Notes under the pieces: generated by a model
What the model saw: only the letters and a program-made list of their open reading frames with translations
Told to the model about the DNA's origin: nothing
Database searches by the model: none
Translations under genes and position numbers: made by a program
Assembly: GCA_903887775.1 (NCBI GenBank)
Contig: CAISRB010000017.1
Span: 39,205-103,204 of the forward strand
Length of the DNA stretch: 64,000 nt
Source: an uncultured Bacteroidales bacterium
GTDB lineage: Bacteria > Bacteroidota > Bacteroidia > Bacteroidales > FEN-979
Direction: 5' to 3'
In this document: in pieces, positions 1 to 8,845 of the stretch
Layout of the letters: every line of letters starts with the position of its first letter
How positions within the stretch are numbered: position 1 is the first letter of the stretch

Positions 1-1
1 G

Positions 2-1735
2 GATCACCCGGTTGGCGTTGCCAGGTGGCGCAACCGCATCTATAAATTCTTGTCAGCCAATTATCAGGATACTCCTAAACAGCGTGAACTTCTCAACCAG
101 CTCATCGACCTGATCTCCATCGTGATCATCCCCCTGGCAATCCTTGTTCACTCGGTGCTTGCATGGATCTTCGGGATGACCCTGAGGCCGGGCTGGCACA
201 GCACTATTTTCGCCCCGTATTTTGTGCTTGCCGCCATTTATTCAGGAACCGGGGTCCTGATCATCGTTATGTTTGTATTCCGGAAAATCTATCATCTTGA
301 ATCCTATATTACCAAAAATCATTTTACCTACCTCGGGATACTGCTGATGATCCTGGGAGCGCTGTATGGCTATTTTACATTCAGCGAATACCTGACCAAC
401 TGGTATGGCAGTGTGAAATGGGACATGGAAGTGCTTTACAGGTTGTTTGACACTTCGACATACTGGTGGTGGTTCTTTTTCTCAGCCTTTATCGGGGTCC
501 TGCTGCCCATCATTCTAATTGCCATGCCCCGCCTGAGAAACATCTATACGATTGTGTTTGCTGCAATGATAGCGGTAACAGCTCTTTGGGTCAAACGTTA
601 CCTCATCATCATCCCCACCCTCGAAACTCCCTTGCTCCCGCTTCATGATGTAAGACCTGAATTTGCCGGCTATTCTCCGAGCTGGGTTGAATGGTCCCTG
701 ACTGCAATGGGTATCGCTATCTGGCTGCTCCTTTTCTTCCTGTTTTCCAAATTTCTTCCAATCGTTCCTGTTGTAAGAGTAAATACAGCTGATGAAAGGG
801 ATTATTTTAAACTCCGGAAACTCGCAAAGGAACGTATTCTCCGCCGCATGATCCGTAAGACCAGAAAAGAAAAGAACGTAGTAGCGGGTATCCTTGTCCT
901 TTTGTTCATGTCGGCGGCCCTGGCCGGACATGCCCAGGACCCGCTGCGGTCAAGACTGAAACTCGAATTCCTGAACAAATCGGGCACCCGTATTCTCACT
1001 GGGAAACTCACGAGTAAAAAGGACGATCAGACAGTTCCTCTTGAAGGCATGGAAGTCAGTTTCTTTATTCAGGGAGCCAACAACAAGGTGTTGCTTGGGA
1101 AAGCTTCAACTGACGAGGCCGGGAAAGCAAATTTCACCCTTCCAGATAAACTTGATATTCGAAGAAATAAGGAAGGTAAATACAGTTACTCTGCAGCTTA
1201 CGCAGGGAGCAAGGAATACCAGAGCTCAGAGTCTTCTGCAGCCATCATGGATGTTTTCATGAAAATCACGTTTTCGCAGAAAGACAGTTCGAAACTTATC
1301 AACCTCTTTGCCGTTGAGATCAATCAGAAAGGTGATTCCGTCCCGATTGACGGATCAACCGTGATATTTTATGTTCCCCGTACTTTCTCCTTATTGAAAA
1401 TAGGTGAACAAGCTGTTAAAAGCGGGCATGCCGACCTTGACTTCCCGGTGACCCTGCCGGGTGATTCCGCAGGCAACCTGCCAGTTATCGCCAGATTCGA
1501 AGATAACGACAATTACGGCAATGCTGAAGTGAACGCGACGATGGCCTGGGGTAAAAAACTTCCCCCTTTGGTAATCATTAAACGGGGGTTGGGCGACACC
1601 AATGCTCCTCTCTGGATGGTATACACTCTTATCGTACTGCTATCTCTCGTGTGGTTCCATTTTACTTATGCCATAATTACAATTTTCAGGATCAATTATC
1701 TTGGGAAAAAAGCTTTAAAAGAAAAACAGGCTTAA
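2..1735 (+). CDS. NrfD/PsrC-type quinol-binding membrane subunit fused to periplasmic Ig-like domain (5'-partial)
   Basis: The reading frame is open to the left edge, so the N-terminus is missing; the first ATG/TTG-like codon at 50 is not a convincing start. The first ~250 residues are a polytopic membrane protein with features of NrfD/PsrC/ActC proteins, such as WHSTIFAPYFV and a WWWFFFSAF helix. That family oxidises or reduces quinol and passes electrons to a periplasmic Fe-S subunit. After a basic cytoplasmic linker (RRMIRKTRKEK) there is a second signal-like helix (VVAGILVLLFMSAALAGHAQ), a ~220-residue beta-rich Ig-like region and a final transmembrane helix (WMVYTLIVLLSLVWF). There is no stop between the two halves. 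An internal in-frame ATG at 848 could produce the C-terminal part as a separate protein. The cytochrome c downstream fits a respiratory operon. The NrfD call is secure; the role of the second half is unknown. Confidence 0.8.
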   Translation, partial: DHPVGVARWRNRIYKFLSANYQDTPKQRELLNQLIDLISIVIIPLAILVHSVLAWIFGMTLRPGWHSTIFAPYFVLAAIYSGTGVLIIVMFVFRKIYHLESYITKNHFTYLGILLMILGALYGYFTFSEYLTNWYGSVKWDMEVLYRLFDTSTYWWWFFFSAFIGVLLPIILIAMPRLRNIYTIVFAAMIAVTALWVKRYLIIIPTLETPLLPLHDVRPEFAGYSPSWVEWSLTAMGIAIWLLLFFLFSKFLPIVPVVRVNTADERDYFKLRKLAKERILRRMIRKTRKEKNVVAGILVLLFMSAALAGHAQDPLRSRLKLEFLNKSGTRILTGKLTSKKDDQTVPLEGMEVSFFIQGANNKVLLGKASTDEAGKANFTLPDKLDIRRNKEGKYSYSAAYAGSKEYQSSESSAAIMDVFMKITFSQKDSSKLINLFAVEINQKGDSVPIDGSTVIFYVPRTFSLLKIGEQAVKSGHADLDFPVTLPGDSAGNLPVIARFEDNDNYGNAEVNATMAWGKKLPPLVIIKRGLGDTNAPLWMVYTLIVLLSLVWFHFTYAIITIFRINYLGKKALKEKQA

Positions 1736-1794
1736 ACTGCAATATATTAAACAAAATCAAATATTAATAAATTGATAAAAATCAGGAGGTTATT

Positions 1795-2193
1795 ATGAAA
1801 ATGAAGAATGTAAGCCGTTTATTGGCAATTGTTCTAATGTTAAGTGCTTTTTGTATCGCAGGCTTTGCACAGAAACCTGCAAAATGGGTTGCACCAGATA
1901 AATACAAAATAATGAAAAACCCAAATGCAGCTGATGTGAGCACCGGCAAGGACCTTTTTGCAAAACATTGTAAATCATGTCATGGAAAAGATGGTCTTGG
2001 AGACGGCCCCAAAGCAGCTACCCTTGGCACATCCTGCGGTGATTTTACTGCAAAAGAATTCCAGTCGCAGACTGATGGTGAAATTTTTTACAAGATCACA
2101 ACCGGCAGAGATAAAATGCCTGCTTTCGGAAAAACCATTTCTGAAGACAATGACCGCTGGGCCCTTGTAGATTATCTCAGAAAACTTAAATAA
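1795..2193 (+). CDS. Secreted monohaem cytochrome c
   Basis: The 132-residue protein begins with a clear signal peptide ending near AGFAQ. It carries one haem c attachment motif, CKSCH (residues ~59-63), followed by GKDGLGDGPKA, as in class I cytochromes. A methionine in GRDKMPAFGKTI is the likely sixth haem ligand. The start is supported by an AGGAGGT at 1784-1790, unusually strong for a Bacteroidota gene. It would act in the periplasm as a one-electron shuttle, most simply taking electrons from the NrfD-containing complex encoded 60 bp upstream. There is no second haem site and no lipobox. Confidence in the family is high; the partner is inferred from position only. Confidence 0.92.
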   Translation: MKMKNVSRLLAIVLMLSAFCIAGFAQKPAKWVAPDKYKIMKNPNAADVSTGKDLFAKHCKSCHGKDGLGDGPKAATLGTSCGDFTAKEFQSQTDGEIFYKITTGRDKMPAFGKTISEDNDRWALVDYLRKLK

Positions 2194-2209
2194 ACTGGTG
2201 CAAGGCTTG

Positions 2210-2272
2210 TTGCCGGGGACCCTGTTTTAATCCCTGCGAGCGCTAAGCGCGTTGCTTGCGGCAAGGTTTTTT
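2210..2272 (+). terminator. Possible rho-independent terminator after cytochrome c gene
   Basis: The TTGCCG at 2210-2215 can pair with CGGCAA at 2259-2264, which is followed by a run of six T (2267-2272). A GC-rich inner segment, GCGCTAAGCGC, can fold within the loop. The stem is short and the loop long, so this is tentative. Confidence 0.35.
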
Positions 2273-2326
2273 AATTGGCTTTTACTTTACATTTTCTTGC
2301 ATTAATAAAGAAAAGGAGATAGAATT

Positions 2327-3991
2327 ATGCCACAAAATGAAACTGCAGAAAATCAGGAATTTGGGAAAATTGCTGAAAAATTGGCCAGTCTTGAAGAACG
2401 GCTTTCTGCCCTGGAAGAAAAAGTTCTTTCAGGTTCCCACAAGCAGGCACTGATGAAGAGTATTGAGGATGCGGGTTTTTCAGGTGGAGAGACTGTTTCT
2501 GTCGATTCTATTACCATTGAATCGAATATCCTGGAATACGGGCTTTCATGGATCGGAATTGTAGTTTTGTTATTCGGGATAGGATTTCTGATGATGTTCA
2601 TCCAGAAACAAACCAACAGCTTTCTGTCCAGCGCGATAGGTTACCTGGCTGTTGCCGGGGTCTACACTCTTTCAAGATACCTTAAAAATTCCCATGATCA
2701 TCTTGCCTATATGCTTAATATAGGTACTCATCTTTTATTGTTTTATGTTACGTTACGCTTGTTTTTCTTCACCGACACCCCACTCATCCATTTTAAGGAG
2801 GGAGTTGTTCTGCTGCTCCTGATTGCCCTCGGGTTCCAGCTTTACAGGTCTGTTTTGCTGAAGTCGGAACTTCTTGCTGCAATAGGAATTTTTCTTGTAC
2901 AGGCTACCTCCGCTTTTTCCGATAGCACCCATGAATCGCTGCCCCTTCTGACTATCGCTGCTGGCACTTCCGTTTGGTTGTTTTATCGTTACGGATGGTG
3001 GAGGCAAATGATATTTTCGATCATAACGATCTATTTATCCCATATTCTCTGGCTTATGGGCAACCCGGTAATGGGGCATCCCGTTGGCGGACTTTCGTCG
3101 CCCCAGTTCAACCTGTTGTACCTTTTCTCTTATGGTATCCTGTTTTCCCTGGCCCCGCTTGTTAAACAGGATGAGCGGTTCAAAGCCAATGTATTCACTT
3201 CATCGGTTATGGTAAACGGGATCTTTTTCTTCCTGGCCCTGCTGCTTGAAGTTTTGCTCTTCTATATGAAAAGTTATAGCGGGATCTTTGCCATCGTCTT
3301 CATTACCTGTCTTGCGTATTCGATTTTCCTTAAATTCAGGACCGAAAGGGTTTTTGATTCGGCATTTTACGCGATCTTCAGCTTCCTGGCCCTGAGCGCT
3401 GCAGTATACGGTTTTACAGGTTTACCCGGAGCCTATTTTTTTCTCGCACTGCAAAGTGTACTCGTGGTTTCCTGGGCTCTCTGGTTCCGCAGTCAGTTCA
3501 TCGTAGTAGTCAATACAATATTATTTGTTGGCTTGCTCCTCGTCTACATGGTTTCGGGAGCCTATCTTGATTCCGTGAATTTCACATTCGCAATATCTGC
3601 CTTTATCACGGCCAGACTCATAAACTGGCAGAAAATGCGCCTCGAACTGAAAACCGAGATGTTCCGGAAAACTTACCTGGTCTGCCTGTTTTTCATTTTT
3701 GCCTTCGCACTCTATAAAGCCGTGCCCCCGAACTATGTAACACCAGCCTGGACAGGAGCAGCCATCCTCTATTTTATCCTCAGCCTGGTCCTTAAAAATA
3801 CAAACTACCGGTGGATGGCTATTATCATGCTGCTGGTCACCGCGGTTTACCTGTTTGTGGTGGACCTTGGGCATATGGAAGTAGGCTATCGCGTGATAGC
3901 ATTTCTGTTTCTTGCTGTAGTGCTTTTCGGAACCTCATTGTATTTTACGAAGTTCCTGCGTAAAAAGAAAACACAGTCTTCCGAAGAATAA
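2327..3991 (+). CDS. DUF2339-like polytopic membrane protein
   Basis: This is a 554-residue protein with a short N-terminal coiled coil (EKLASLEERLSALEEKVL, residues ~18-36) and then about 14-16 hydrophobic segments from residue ~70 to the basic C-terminus (FLRKKKTQSSEE). Coiled coil plus many-helix architecture matches the DUF2339 group of predicted membrane proteins, whose function is not established. An AAGGAG at 2313-2318 supports the ATG at 2327. It follows the cytochrome gene in the same orientation, but the hairpin between them suggests it may be transcribed separately. It converges on the ABC-F gene with only 10 bp between stops. No catalytic motif is visible. Confidence 0.7.
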   Translation: MPQNETAENQEFGKIAEKLASLEERLSALEEKVLSGSHKQALMKSIEDAGFSGGETVSVDSITIESNILEYGLSWIGIVVLLFGIGFLMMFIQKQTNSFLSSAIGYLAVAGVYTLSRYLKNSHDHLAYMLNIGTHLLLFYVTLRLFFFTDTPLIHFKEGVVLLLLIALGFQLYRSVLLKSELLAAIGIFLVQATSAFSDSTHESLPLLTIAAGTSVWLFYRYGWWRQMIFSIITIYLSHILWLMGNPVMGHPVGGLSSPQFNLLYLFSYGILFSLAPLVKQDERFKANVFTSSVMVNGIFFFLALLLEVLLFYMKSYSGIFAIVFITCLAYSIFLKFRTERVFDSAFYAIFSFLALSAAVYGFTGLPGAYFFLALQSVLVVSWALWFRSQFIVVVNTILFVGLLLVYMVSGAYLDSVNFTFAISAFITARLINWQKMRLELKTEMFRKTYLVCLFFIFAFALYKAVPPNYVTPAWTGAAILYFILSLVLKNTNYRWMAIIMLLVTAVYLFVVDLGHMEVGYRVIAFLFLAVVLFGTSLYFTKFLRKKKTQSSEE

Positions 3992-4001
3992 TTTCATAAG
4001 A

Positions 4002-5879
4002 CTATACCGGATTTTTTTCGCTCAGTTCCATCCAGCGTTCCGTTTTGCTGTCGATTTCGGAAAGCAAAGCCGAAAAACGTGATGACTTATCTACAAGATC
4101 CTGCTGATTCAAAGAACCCGAACCAAGCGCTGCTTCAAGTACATTCTTTTCCTCCTCAAGTAGCCGGATATCTTTCTCCAGGTTTTCCAATTCAGCTTTT
4201 TCTTTAAAATTAAGGCCTGGTTTTTTGGGCTTGATCACTGCGGATGAGGGAGATGGTTCCTTAACCGCTCCGGCCCGGGCAATCGCTGCCTGTCGTTTTT
4301 TATGATCCGCCCAGTCCCTGTACTGGCTGTAGTTCCCCGGGAAATCTTTGATCACGGCATTTCCCTCAAACACGAACAGGTGGTCCACTATTTTATCCAG
4401 AAAAAAACGGTCGTGGGTGACCACCAGAACGCATCCCTGGAAGGAAGCCAGGTAATCCTCGAGTATGTTCAGCGTAAGTATGTCGAGGTCGTTCGTTGGT
4501 TCATCAAGGATCAGGAAGTTTGGGTTCTGCATTAAAACAGTCACAAGGTACAGTCTTCTCTTTTCACCCCCGCTGAGCTTATATACGAATTGATGATGCA
4601 TTGGGTAAGGGAACATGAAATAGTTAAGAAAGTGAGCTGCCGAAACTTTCTCGCCATTGCTGAGCTGAACAATATCTGCAATGGATTTCACCACGTCAAT
4701 CACCCTGATCTGCCCGTCAAATGTTAAGCCTTCCTGCCGGTAATGCCCGAATTTTATTGTTCCCCCGGTTTCCACAGTCCCTTTCTGAGGGCGTATTCCC
4801 GATGTGACAATATCGAGGAAAGTCGATTTACCTGAACCGTTTTTCCCTATGATTCCTATCTTTTCCCGGCGTTTGAAAATATAACCGAAGTGGTCGAGGA
4901 TCGGCTTGTCGCCCCATGAAAAACTAACGTCATGCACTTCAAGGATCTTTTTACCCATTCGCGCGCCTTCCATACCCAGGTTCATACTCCGCTCCCAGGT
5001 CTTATTTGCCGCCTTTTCTTTCAGCTCATAGAAAGAATCGATACGTGCCTTCGACTTGGTAGTCCGGGCTTTAGGCATACGTCTCATCCATTCCGCTTCA
5101 GTACGAAGGATGTTCCTTGCCTTTTCGGTCTCCTGTGTTTCATTTTCCTTACGTTCCTGGGATTTCTCAAGGAAATACTCGTAATTGCCTTTATGCCTGA
5201 AAAGCCGGCCATTTTCCATTTCCAGTATCTCATCACAAACCCTGTTCAGGAAATACCGGTCATGTGTGACCATCAGCAGGGTGATCTGGTTTCGTGTAAG
5301 ATATTCCTCCAGCCATTCTATCATATCGATGTCAAGATGATTGGTAGGCTCATCGAGGATAAGGAAATCAGGTTCCGAGATCAGCGTCTTGGCCAGGGAC
5401 AGCCGTTTCTTCTGACCGCCCGACAAGGCCGAAACAGGCTGGTGCATATCGGCCAGGCTGAGTCTTGTAAGAATCTGTTTGATCCGGTTTTCATAATCCC
5501 AGCCATTGATGGCTTCCATCCTCTCGATGGCTTTCGAAAGAAGGTTTTTGCCGGGTGACTCAAGGGCCTCCTCGTAATCATGAATGGTTCTGAGCATCTC
5601 ATTGGAAGTGGCATACACTTCGTCAAACACCGTGAGGTTCTCATTCAGTTCGGGTTCCTGCCTAAGGTAAGCCACCCTGGCCTGGTTAAAAAGAGTGACC
5701 GTTCCTCCATCGGAGGGCTCAGTGCCATTGATTATGCTGAGAAGTGAGGTTTTTCCTGCTCCATTACTTGCTATCAAAGCAACTTTCTGATACTGGTTGA
5801 TTGAAAAACTGATGTTTTCAAACAGGACTTTCTCTCCAAAATGTCTTGTCAGGTTTTCAACCTGAAGTAATGTGGGCAT
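4002..5879 (-). CDS. uup: ABC-F family ATPase, Uup-like
   Basis: This 625-residue soluble protein has two ABC ATPase domains and no membrane segments. Domain 1 has a Walker A-type loop, ASNGAGKT (residues 37-44), with Ala where the first Gly is usual, signature LSGGQKKRLSL and Walker B FLILDEPTNHLD. Domain 2 has GKNGSGKST, LSGGEKRRLYL and FLILDEPTNDLD. An inter-domain linker rich in Arg/Lys/Glu and a C-terminal coiled coil (~555-625) complete the Uup/EttA-type layout. Members act on ribosomes or on branched DNA intermediates rather than in transport; the C-terminal coiled coil favours Uup. It is transcribed alone, and its upstream spacer is a repeat array. Confidence 0.88.
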   Translation of the reverse strand: MPTLLQVENLTRHFGEKVLFENISFSINQYQKVALIASNGAGKTSLLSIINGTEPSDGGTVTLFNQARVAYLRQEPELNENLTVFDEVYATSNEMLRTIHDYEEALESPGKNLLSKAIERMEAINGWDYENRIKQILTRLSLADMHQPVSALSGGQKKRLSLAKTLISEPDFLILDEPTNHLDIDMIEWLEEYLTRNQITLLMVTHDRYFLNRVCDEILEMENGRLFRHKGNYEYFLEKSQERKENETQETEKARNILRTEAEWMRRMPKARTTKSKARIDSFYELKEKAANKTWERSMNLGMEGARMGKKILEVHDVSFSWGDKPILDHFGYIFKRREKIGIIGKNGSGKSTFLDIVTSGIRPQKGTVETGGTIKFGHYRQEGLTFDGQIRVIDVVKSIADIVQLSNGEKVSAAHFLNYFMFPYPMHHQFVYKLSGGEKRRLYLVTVLMQNPNFLILDEPTNDLDILTLNILEDYLASFQGCVLVVTHDRFFLDKIVDHLFVFEGNAVIKDFPGNYSQYRDWADHKKRQAAIARAGAVKEPSPSSAVIKPKKPGLNFKEKAELENLEKDIRLLEEEKNVLEAALGSGSLNQQDLVDKSSRFSALLSEIDSKTERWMELSEKNPV

Positions 5880-5880
5880 T

Positions 5881-6042
5881 GAGTTAAGGCGTTATTGAGT
5901 TCTGCGTTTGGGCGTTATTGAGTTACTTCGTTGCGTTATTGTCTTACTGCGTTCTGTGTTATTGCCTTATTGCGTTATTCCGTTGTTGCGTAAAATCCTA
6001 AATCGGGTTTCGTAAATAGTAACTGAAATCGTAAATCGTAAA
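5881..6042. repeat. Degenerate short-period repeat array (GCGTTATTG type)
   Basis: The spacer between the two minus-strand genes is built from imperfect copies of a GCGTTATTGAGTT-like unit (about seven GTTATTG/GTTCTG variants between 5888 and 5995). It then runs into CGTAAATCGTAAATC near 6031. No promoter or ORF is evident. Similar AAATCGTAAATC text recurs at ~63841, and related arrays are at 18388, 23925, 25013 and 35146. Confidence 0.75.
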
Positions 6043-8325
6043 TCAAAAACTGTATCCTATGTTTACAAAGATCATGGGGCCGGAATTTACATTCGATCCC
6101 ATCAGGGTTAGTTCCACCGGGCCTATGAAACTGTCGTAGCTGGCAGTAAGTCCGTATCCACACATCAGGTTTTTAGATTTAAACACCTCTGAGAACTCCA
6201 GTTGATCGGTTCCAAGGTCGGCCCGGGCTGTGAGGTATAACTTCTTGTAAAGATTATACTGAAGCCTTAGCCTTGCAATTGCCGAATAATATCCAAACTC
6301 CTGTATAAACTGGACTCCTGTAAAGCTTACATACTGGTCGATGTAATTGCGCGAACATAATCCGCCGACACCGAAAATATGCTGCAAGGGAGGTTGATTT
6401 TCATCCCATATTGCACCTCCTGCAAACAGCCCCGGCTGCAGAACGAATTTTCCCGACAACGGAATGTAATGATCGTATTTCAGGTAGAAGACACCGGCAT
6501 TGGAAAAAATTTCCCTGGACCAGTTTGCCGAAAGCGGCATTACATATTCCCCTCTCAGGGTTGCCAATATTCCCCGTCTAGCGAAATAAGGACGATCCCG
6601 GGAATCGACATTCAGGGAAAGAAAAACTGTTCCGTAACTCGTGAAATGCTGGAAAGGATGGAGGCTTGAATCCACATCGACATCCTGCTGGAACCTGAAA
6701 TATTCATAATCGAACCCGGCTTTCAGGTTGACCATATTCTTAAAAGTGTATTGGAAAAAAAGACTGCCTTTGTTATTGAAAAAGTTGATCTGGTTGATCT
6801 TTACATCTTTGTTGTAATCACCGAAATTAAAAGAGTAAAAATCAGCGCTCAGACCCATGGCAGCTTTCCCTCCGAATCCCAATAAATAAACAACCCTGAG
6901 ACGGGGATCGGGGCCTATGTTCAGGTCGGCAAAAAGTTTGGAATTCTTTCCCAGGAGATTCCTGAATGCACCGCTGAGGATTATCCCTACATTATAGTTG
7001 TTATCGTAGTGAATACCTGCTCCCAGTGAACCGGGACCGGTTTCCATTGCTTCGATCACAAGGTCGGTTTTGCCGTTATGCTGCTCAAACTCATAGAATA
7101 CATGTTCAAAATACCCGGAACCATATAATTTCCGTATGCTGTTTTGCAGATCCTTAATTGCTATTTTAGTGTTCTTCTTATGTTTAAATAAGCTTGAGAA
7201 GTAGTAGTTAGGCAGTTTTTTATTCCCCCTTATGATGATGCTGTCGACTTCCAGTGAATCGAGAGGTCTTGCCTTGAATTGTTTAAGCGGTTTATATTCA
7301 ATGGCATTGAGGGAATCGGCCAGGGCTTTGATCTCCTTAAAATGTGAACGGGCGACCCTTTCGCCCAGAGCTATTATCGAATCATATTGTTCAAAGTCAA
7401 GCATGCCATAATCTACTTTAAACCTGACTTTCAGGTCGGTAAGGCTGTCGCCTATCCTGTTTGCTCCGATGCGTGAGAATGAGGTGATCTGATCGGCAAT
7501 CGCAGTAATGGAATTGAGTTTTTCACGCGGATACAGGCCCGACTGCACGTCGCCTCCCACGATAATCTCTGCCCCCATATTTTTTACCTGTTCCACAGGA
7601 TAATTATTCACCACCCCGCCATCCACCAGATAATATCCCATATAATCGGTTGGTGAGAAATAGCCGGGTATTGACATACTTGCCCTTATGGCCATCGGAA
7701 GATATCCCTTATCAAGAATAATCCCTTCTCCGGTCAGAAGGTTTGTGCCCATGCAGAGAAACGGTGTCTGTAACTTTTTGAAATCGTAAATTTTATAGGC
7801 AGGAGAAAAATACTTGTTCAGCAGGAGGTTGATTTCCTGACCCTGGTACATTGACGAACCCAGGCCCAGTTTGTTATTTCTGATAGGGAGCCTTACGATT
7901 GATTTCTCTCCGTATTCTTTTTCCTCGAAAGCAATATATCGGCGGTCAATATTATCTTTTAACAGGTCGTTCCAGTTTTGTGAGCGGATCATCTTCGCAA
8001 TAGTATCGGGATGGTAGCCAATTGCATAAAGACCCCCCATAATACTGCCTATGCTTGAACCACCTATATAGTCTATCGGCAGGCCCGCTTCCTGGATCAC
8101 CCTGAGAAGGCCGACGTATGCGAATCCTTTGGCACCGCCTCCGCTTAGCACCAGGCCTACCGAAGGTCTTTTTGAAGCGGACGGCGTTGCCTGGGAAAAA
8201 AGTGATAGCGGTTTCAATATAAAAAAACACAAAAGAAGAAGACCTAAGACCAGACCTATCCTAATGGTCGCCTCCAGTGATTTTGATATAATCTCCTGTC
8301 GGTCCTCATTTTGATTTTCCGCCAT
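6043..8325 (-). CDS. Patatin-like phospholipase with C-terminal outer-membrane beta-barrel (PlpD-like)
   Basis: The 760-residue protein has an N-terminal hydrophobic segment (residues ~21-45) and then a patatin domain. That domain shows the oxyanion loop GGGAKG (62-67), nucleophile motif GSSIG with Ser91, and the catalytic Asp235 in DGGVVNNYP. The central part (~360-430) resembles a single POTRA domain. The last ~320 residues are alternating beta strands ending in an aromatic residue (FVNIGYSF), typical of an Omp85/D15-type barrel. This is the type Vd autotransporter (PlpD) layout, in which the lipase is carried to the cell surface or periplasm. The catalytic dyad is intact, so it is probably active on phospholipids. 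Confidence 0.88.
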   Translation of the reverse strand: MAENQNEDRQEIISKSLEATIRIGLVLGLLLLCFFILKPLSLFSQATPSASKRPSVGLVLSGGGAKGFAYVGLLRVIQEAGLPIDYIGGSSIGSIMGGLYAIGYHPDTIAKMIRSQNWNDLLKDNIDRRYIAFEEKEYGEKSIVRLPIRNNKLGLGSSMYQGQEINLLLNKYFSPAYKIYDFKKLQTPFLCMGTNLLTGEGIILDKGYLPMAIRASMSIPGYFSPTDYMGYYLVDGGVVNNYPVEQVKNMGAEIIVGGDVQSGLYPREKLNSITAIADQITSFSRIGANRIGDSLTDLKVRFKVDYGMLDFEQYDSIIALGERVARSHFKEIKALADSLNAIEYKPLKQFKARPLDSLEVDSIIIRGNKKLPNYYFSSLFKHKKNTKIAIKDLQNSIRKLYGSGYFEHVFYEFEQHNGKTDLVIEAMETGPGSLGAGIHYDNNYNVGIILSGAFRNLLGKNSKLFADLNIGPDPRLRVVYLLGFGGKAAMGLSADFYSFNFGDYNKDVKINQINFFNNKGSLFFQYTFKNMVNLKAGFDYEYFRFQQDVDVDSSLHPFQHFTSYGTVFLSLNVDSRDRPYFARRGILATLRGEYVMPLSANWSREIFSNAGVFYLKYDHYIPLSGKFVLQPGLFAGGAIWDENQPPLQHIFGVGGLCSRNYIDQYVSFTGVQFIQEFGYYSAIARLRLQYNLYKKLYLTARADLGTDQLEFSEVFKSKNLMCGYGLTASYDSFIGPVELTLMGSNVNSGPMIFVNIGYSF

Positions 8326-8363
8326 AATTTCAGTAGTTTGGTTTCTGTTAAAGCTGTCTTCAA

Positions 8364-8371
8364 CAAATATA
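8364..8371 (-). promoter_or_regulatory. -7 promoter motif for patatin gene
   Basis: On the minus strand this reads TATATTTG, matching the Bacteroidota -7 consensus TAnnTTTG, about 39 bp upstream of the ATG at 8325. No clear -33 TTTG was seen. Confidence 0.5.
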
Positions 8372-8428
8372 TAATATTTTTACGGGAAATTCGAAAGAGG
8401 AACGATCGCAAACCGATTGTTAGGGTAT

Positions 8429-8845
8429 ATGGAAAACAACATAAATGAAGGCCGGGACTTTTCTTCCGAGCTGATCTTTTCATTTTCGCGAAGCAGCGGG
8501 CCGGGGGGGCAGAATGTAAATAAAGTGAGTACAAAAGCCGAATTGCGTTTTCATATTTTGAACTCGGCATTGCTTTCGCAGGATGAAAAAGCATTGCTAT
8601 CAGACAAGCTGGCTAAAAGAATTAACAAGGCGGGAGAACTGATTCTGGTTTCCCAAAGTGAACGTACCCAGTTGAAAAACAAAGAAGTTGTAATTGAGAA
8701 ATTCTATTCTTTGCTTCGCAGAGCCCTGGCTCCCCGTAAAAAGAGAAAACCAACCAGGCCATCTGAAGCAACCAGGGAAAAACGTCTTGAAGACAAACGG
8801 ATTAAAGCACAACAAAAAGAACAACGGTCAAAGATCAACCCTTAA
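8429..8845 (+). CDS. arfB: ArfB-like peptidyl-tRNA hydrolase (release-factor domain)
   Basis: This 138-residue protein carries the class I release factor catalytic loop SGPGGQNVNK with GGQ at residues 26-28. It lacks the codon-recognition domains of RF1/RF2. The C-terminal tail is highly basic (APRKKRKPTRP to the end), as required for ArfB to enter the empty mRNA channel of stalled ribosomes. ArfB hydrolyses peptidyl-tRNA on non-stop complexes. I chose ATG 8429 rather than the upstream TTG at 8417 because homologues begin just before the GGQ domain. The 3' end overlaps the stop of the convergent helicase gene by 11 bp. Confidence 0.88.
   Translation: MENNINEGRDFSSELIFSFSRSSGPGGQNVNKVSTKAELRFHILNSALLSQDEKALLSDKLAKRINKAGELILVSQSERTQLKNKEVVIEKFYSLLRRALAPRKKRKPTRPSEATREKRLEDKRIKAQQKEQRSKINP

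Noticed and set aside
4932..5558. 208-codon plus-strand ORF
   Set aside because: It lies entirely antisense to the conserved ABC-F ATPase and has no protein-family features.
5881..6042. CRISPR array
   Set aside because: Units are only ~7-13 bp, degenerate and without spacers of regular length; no cas genes are present.
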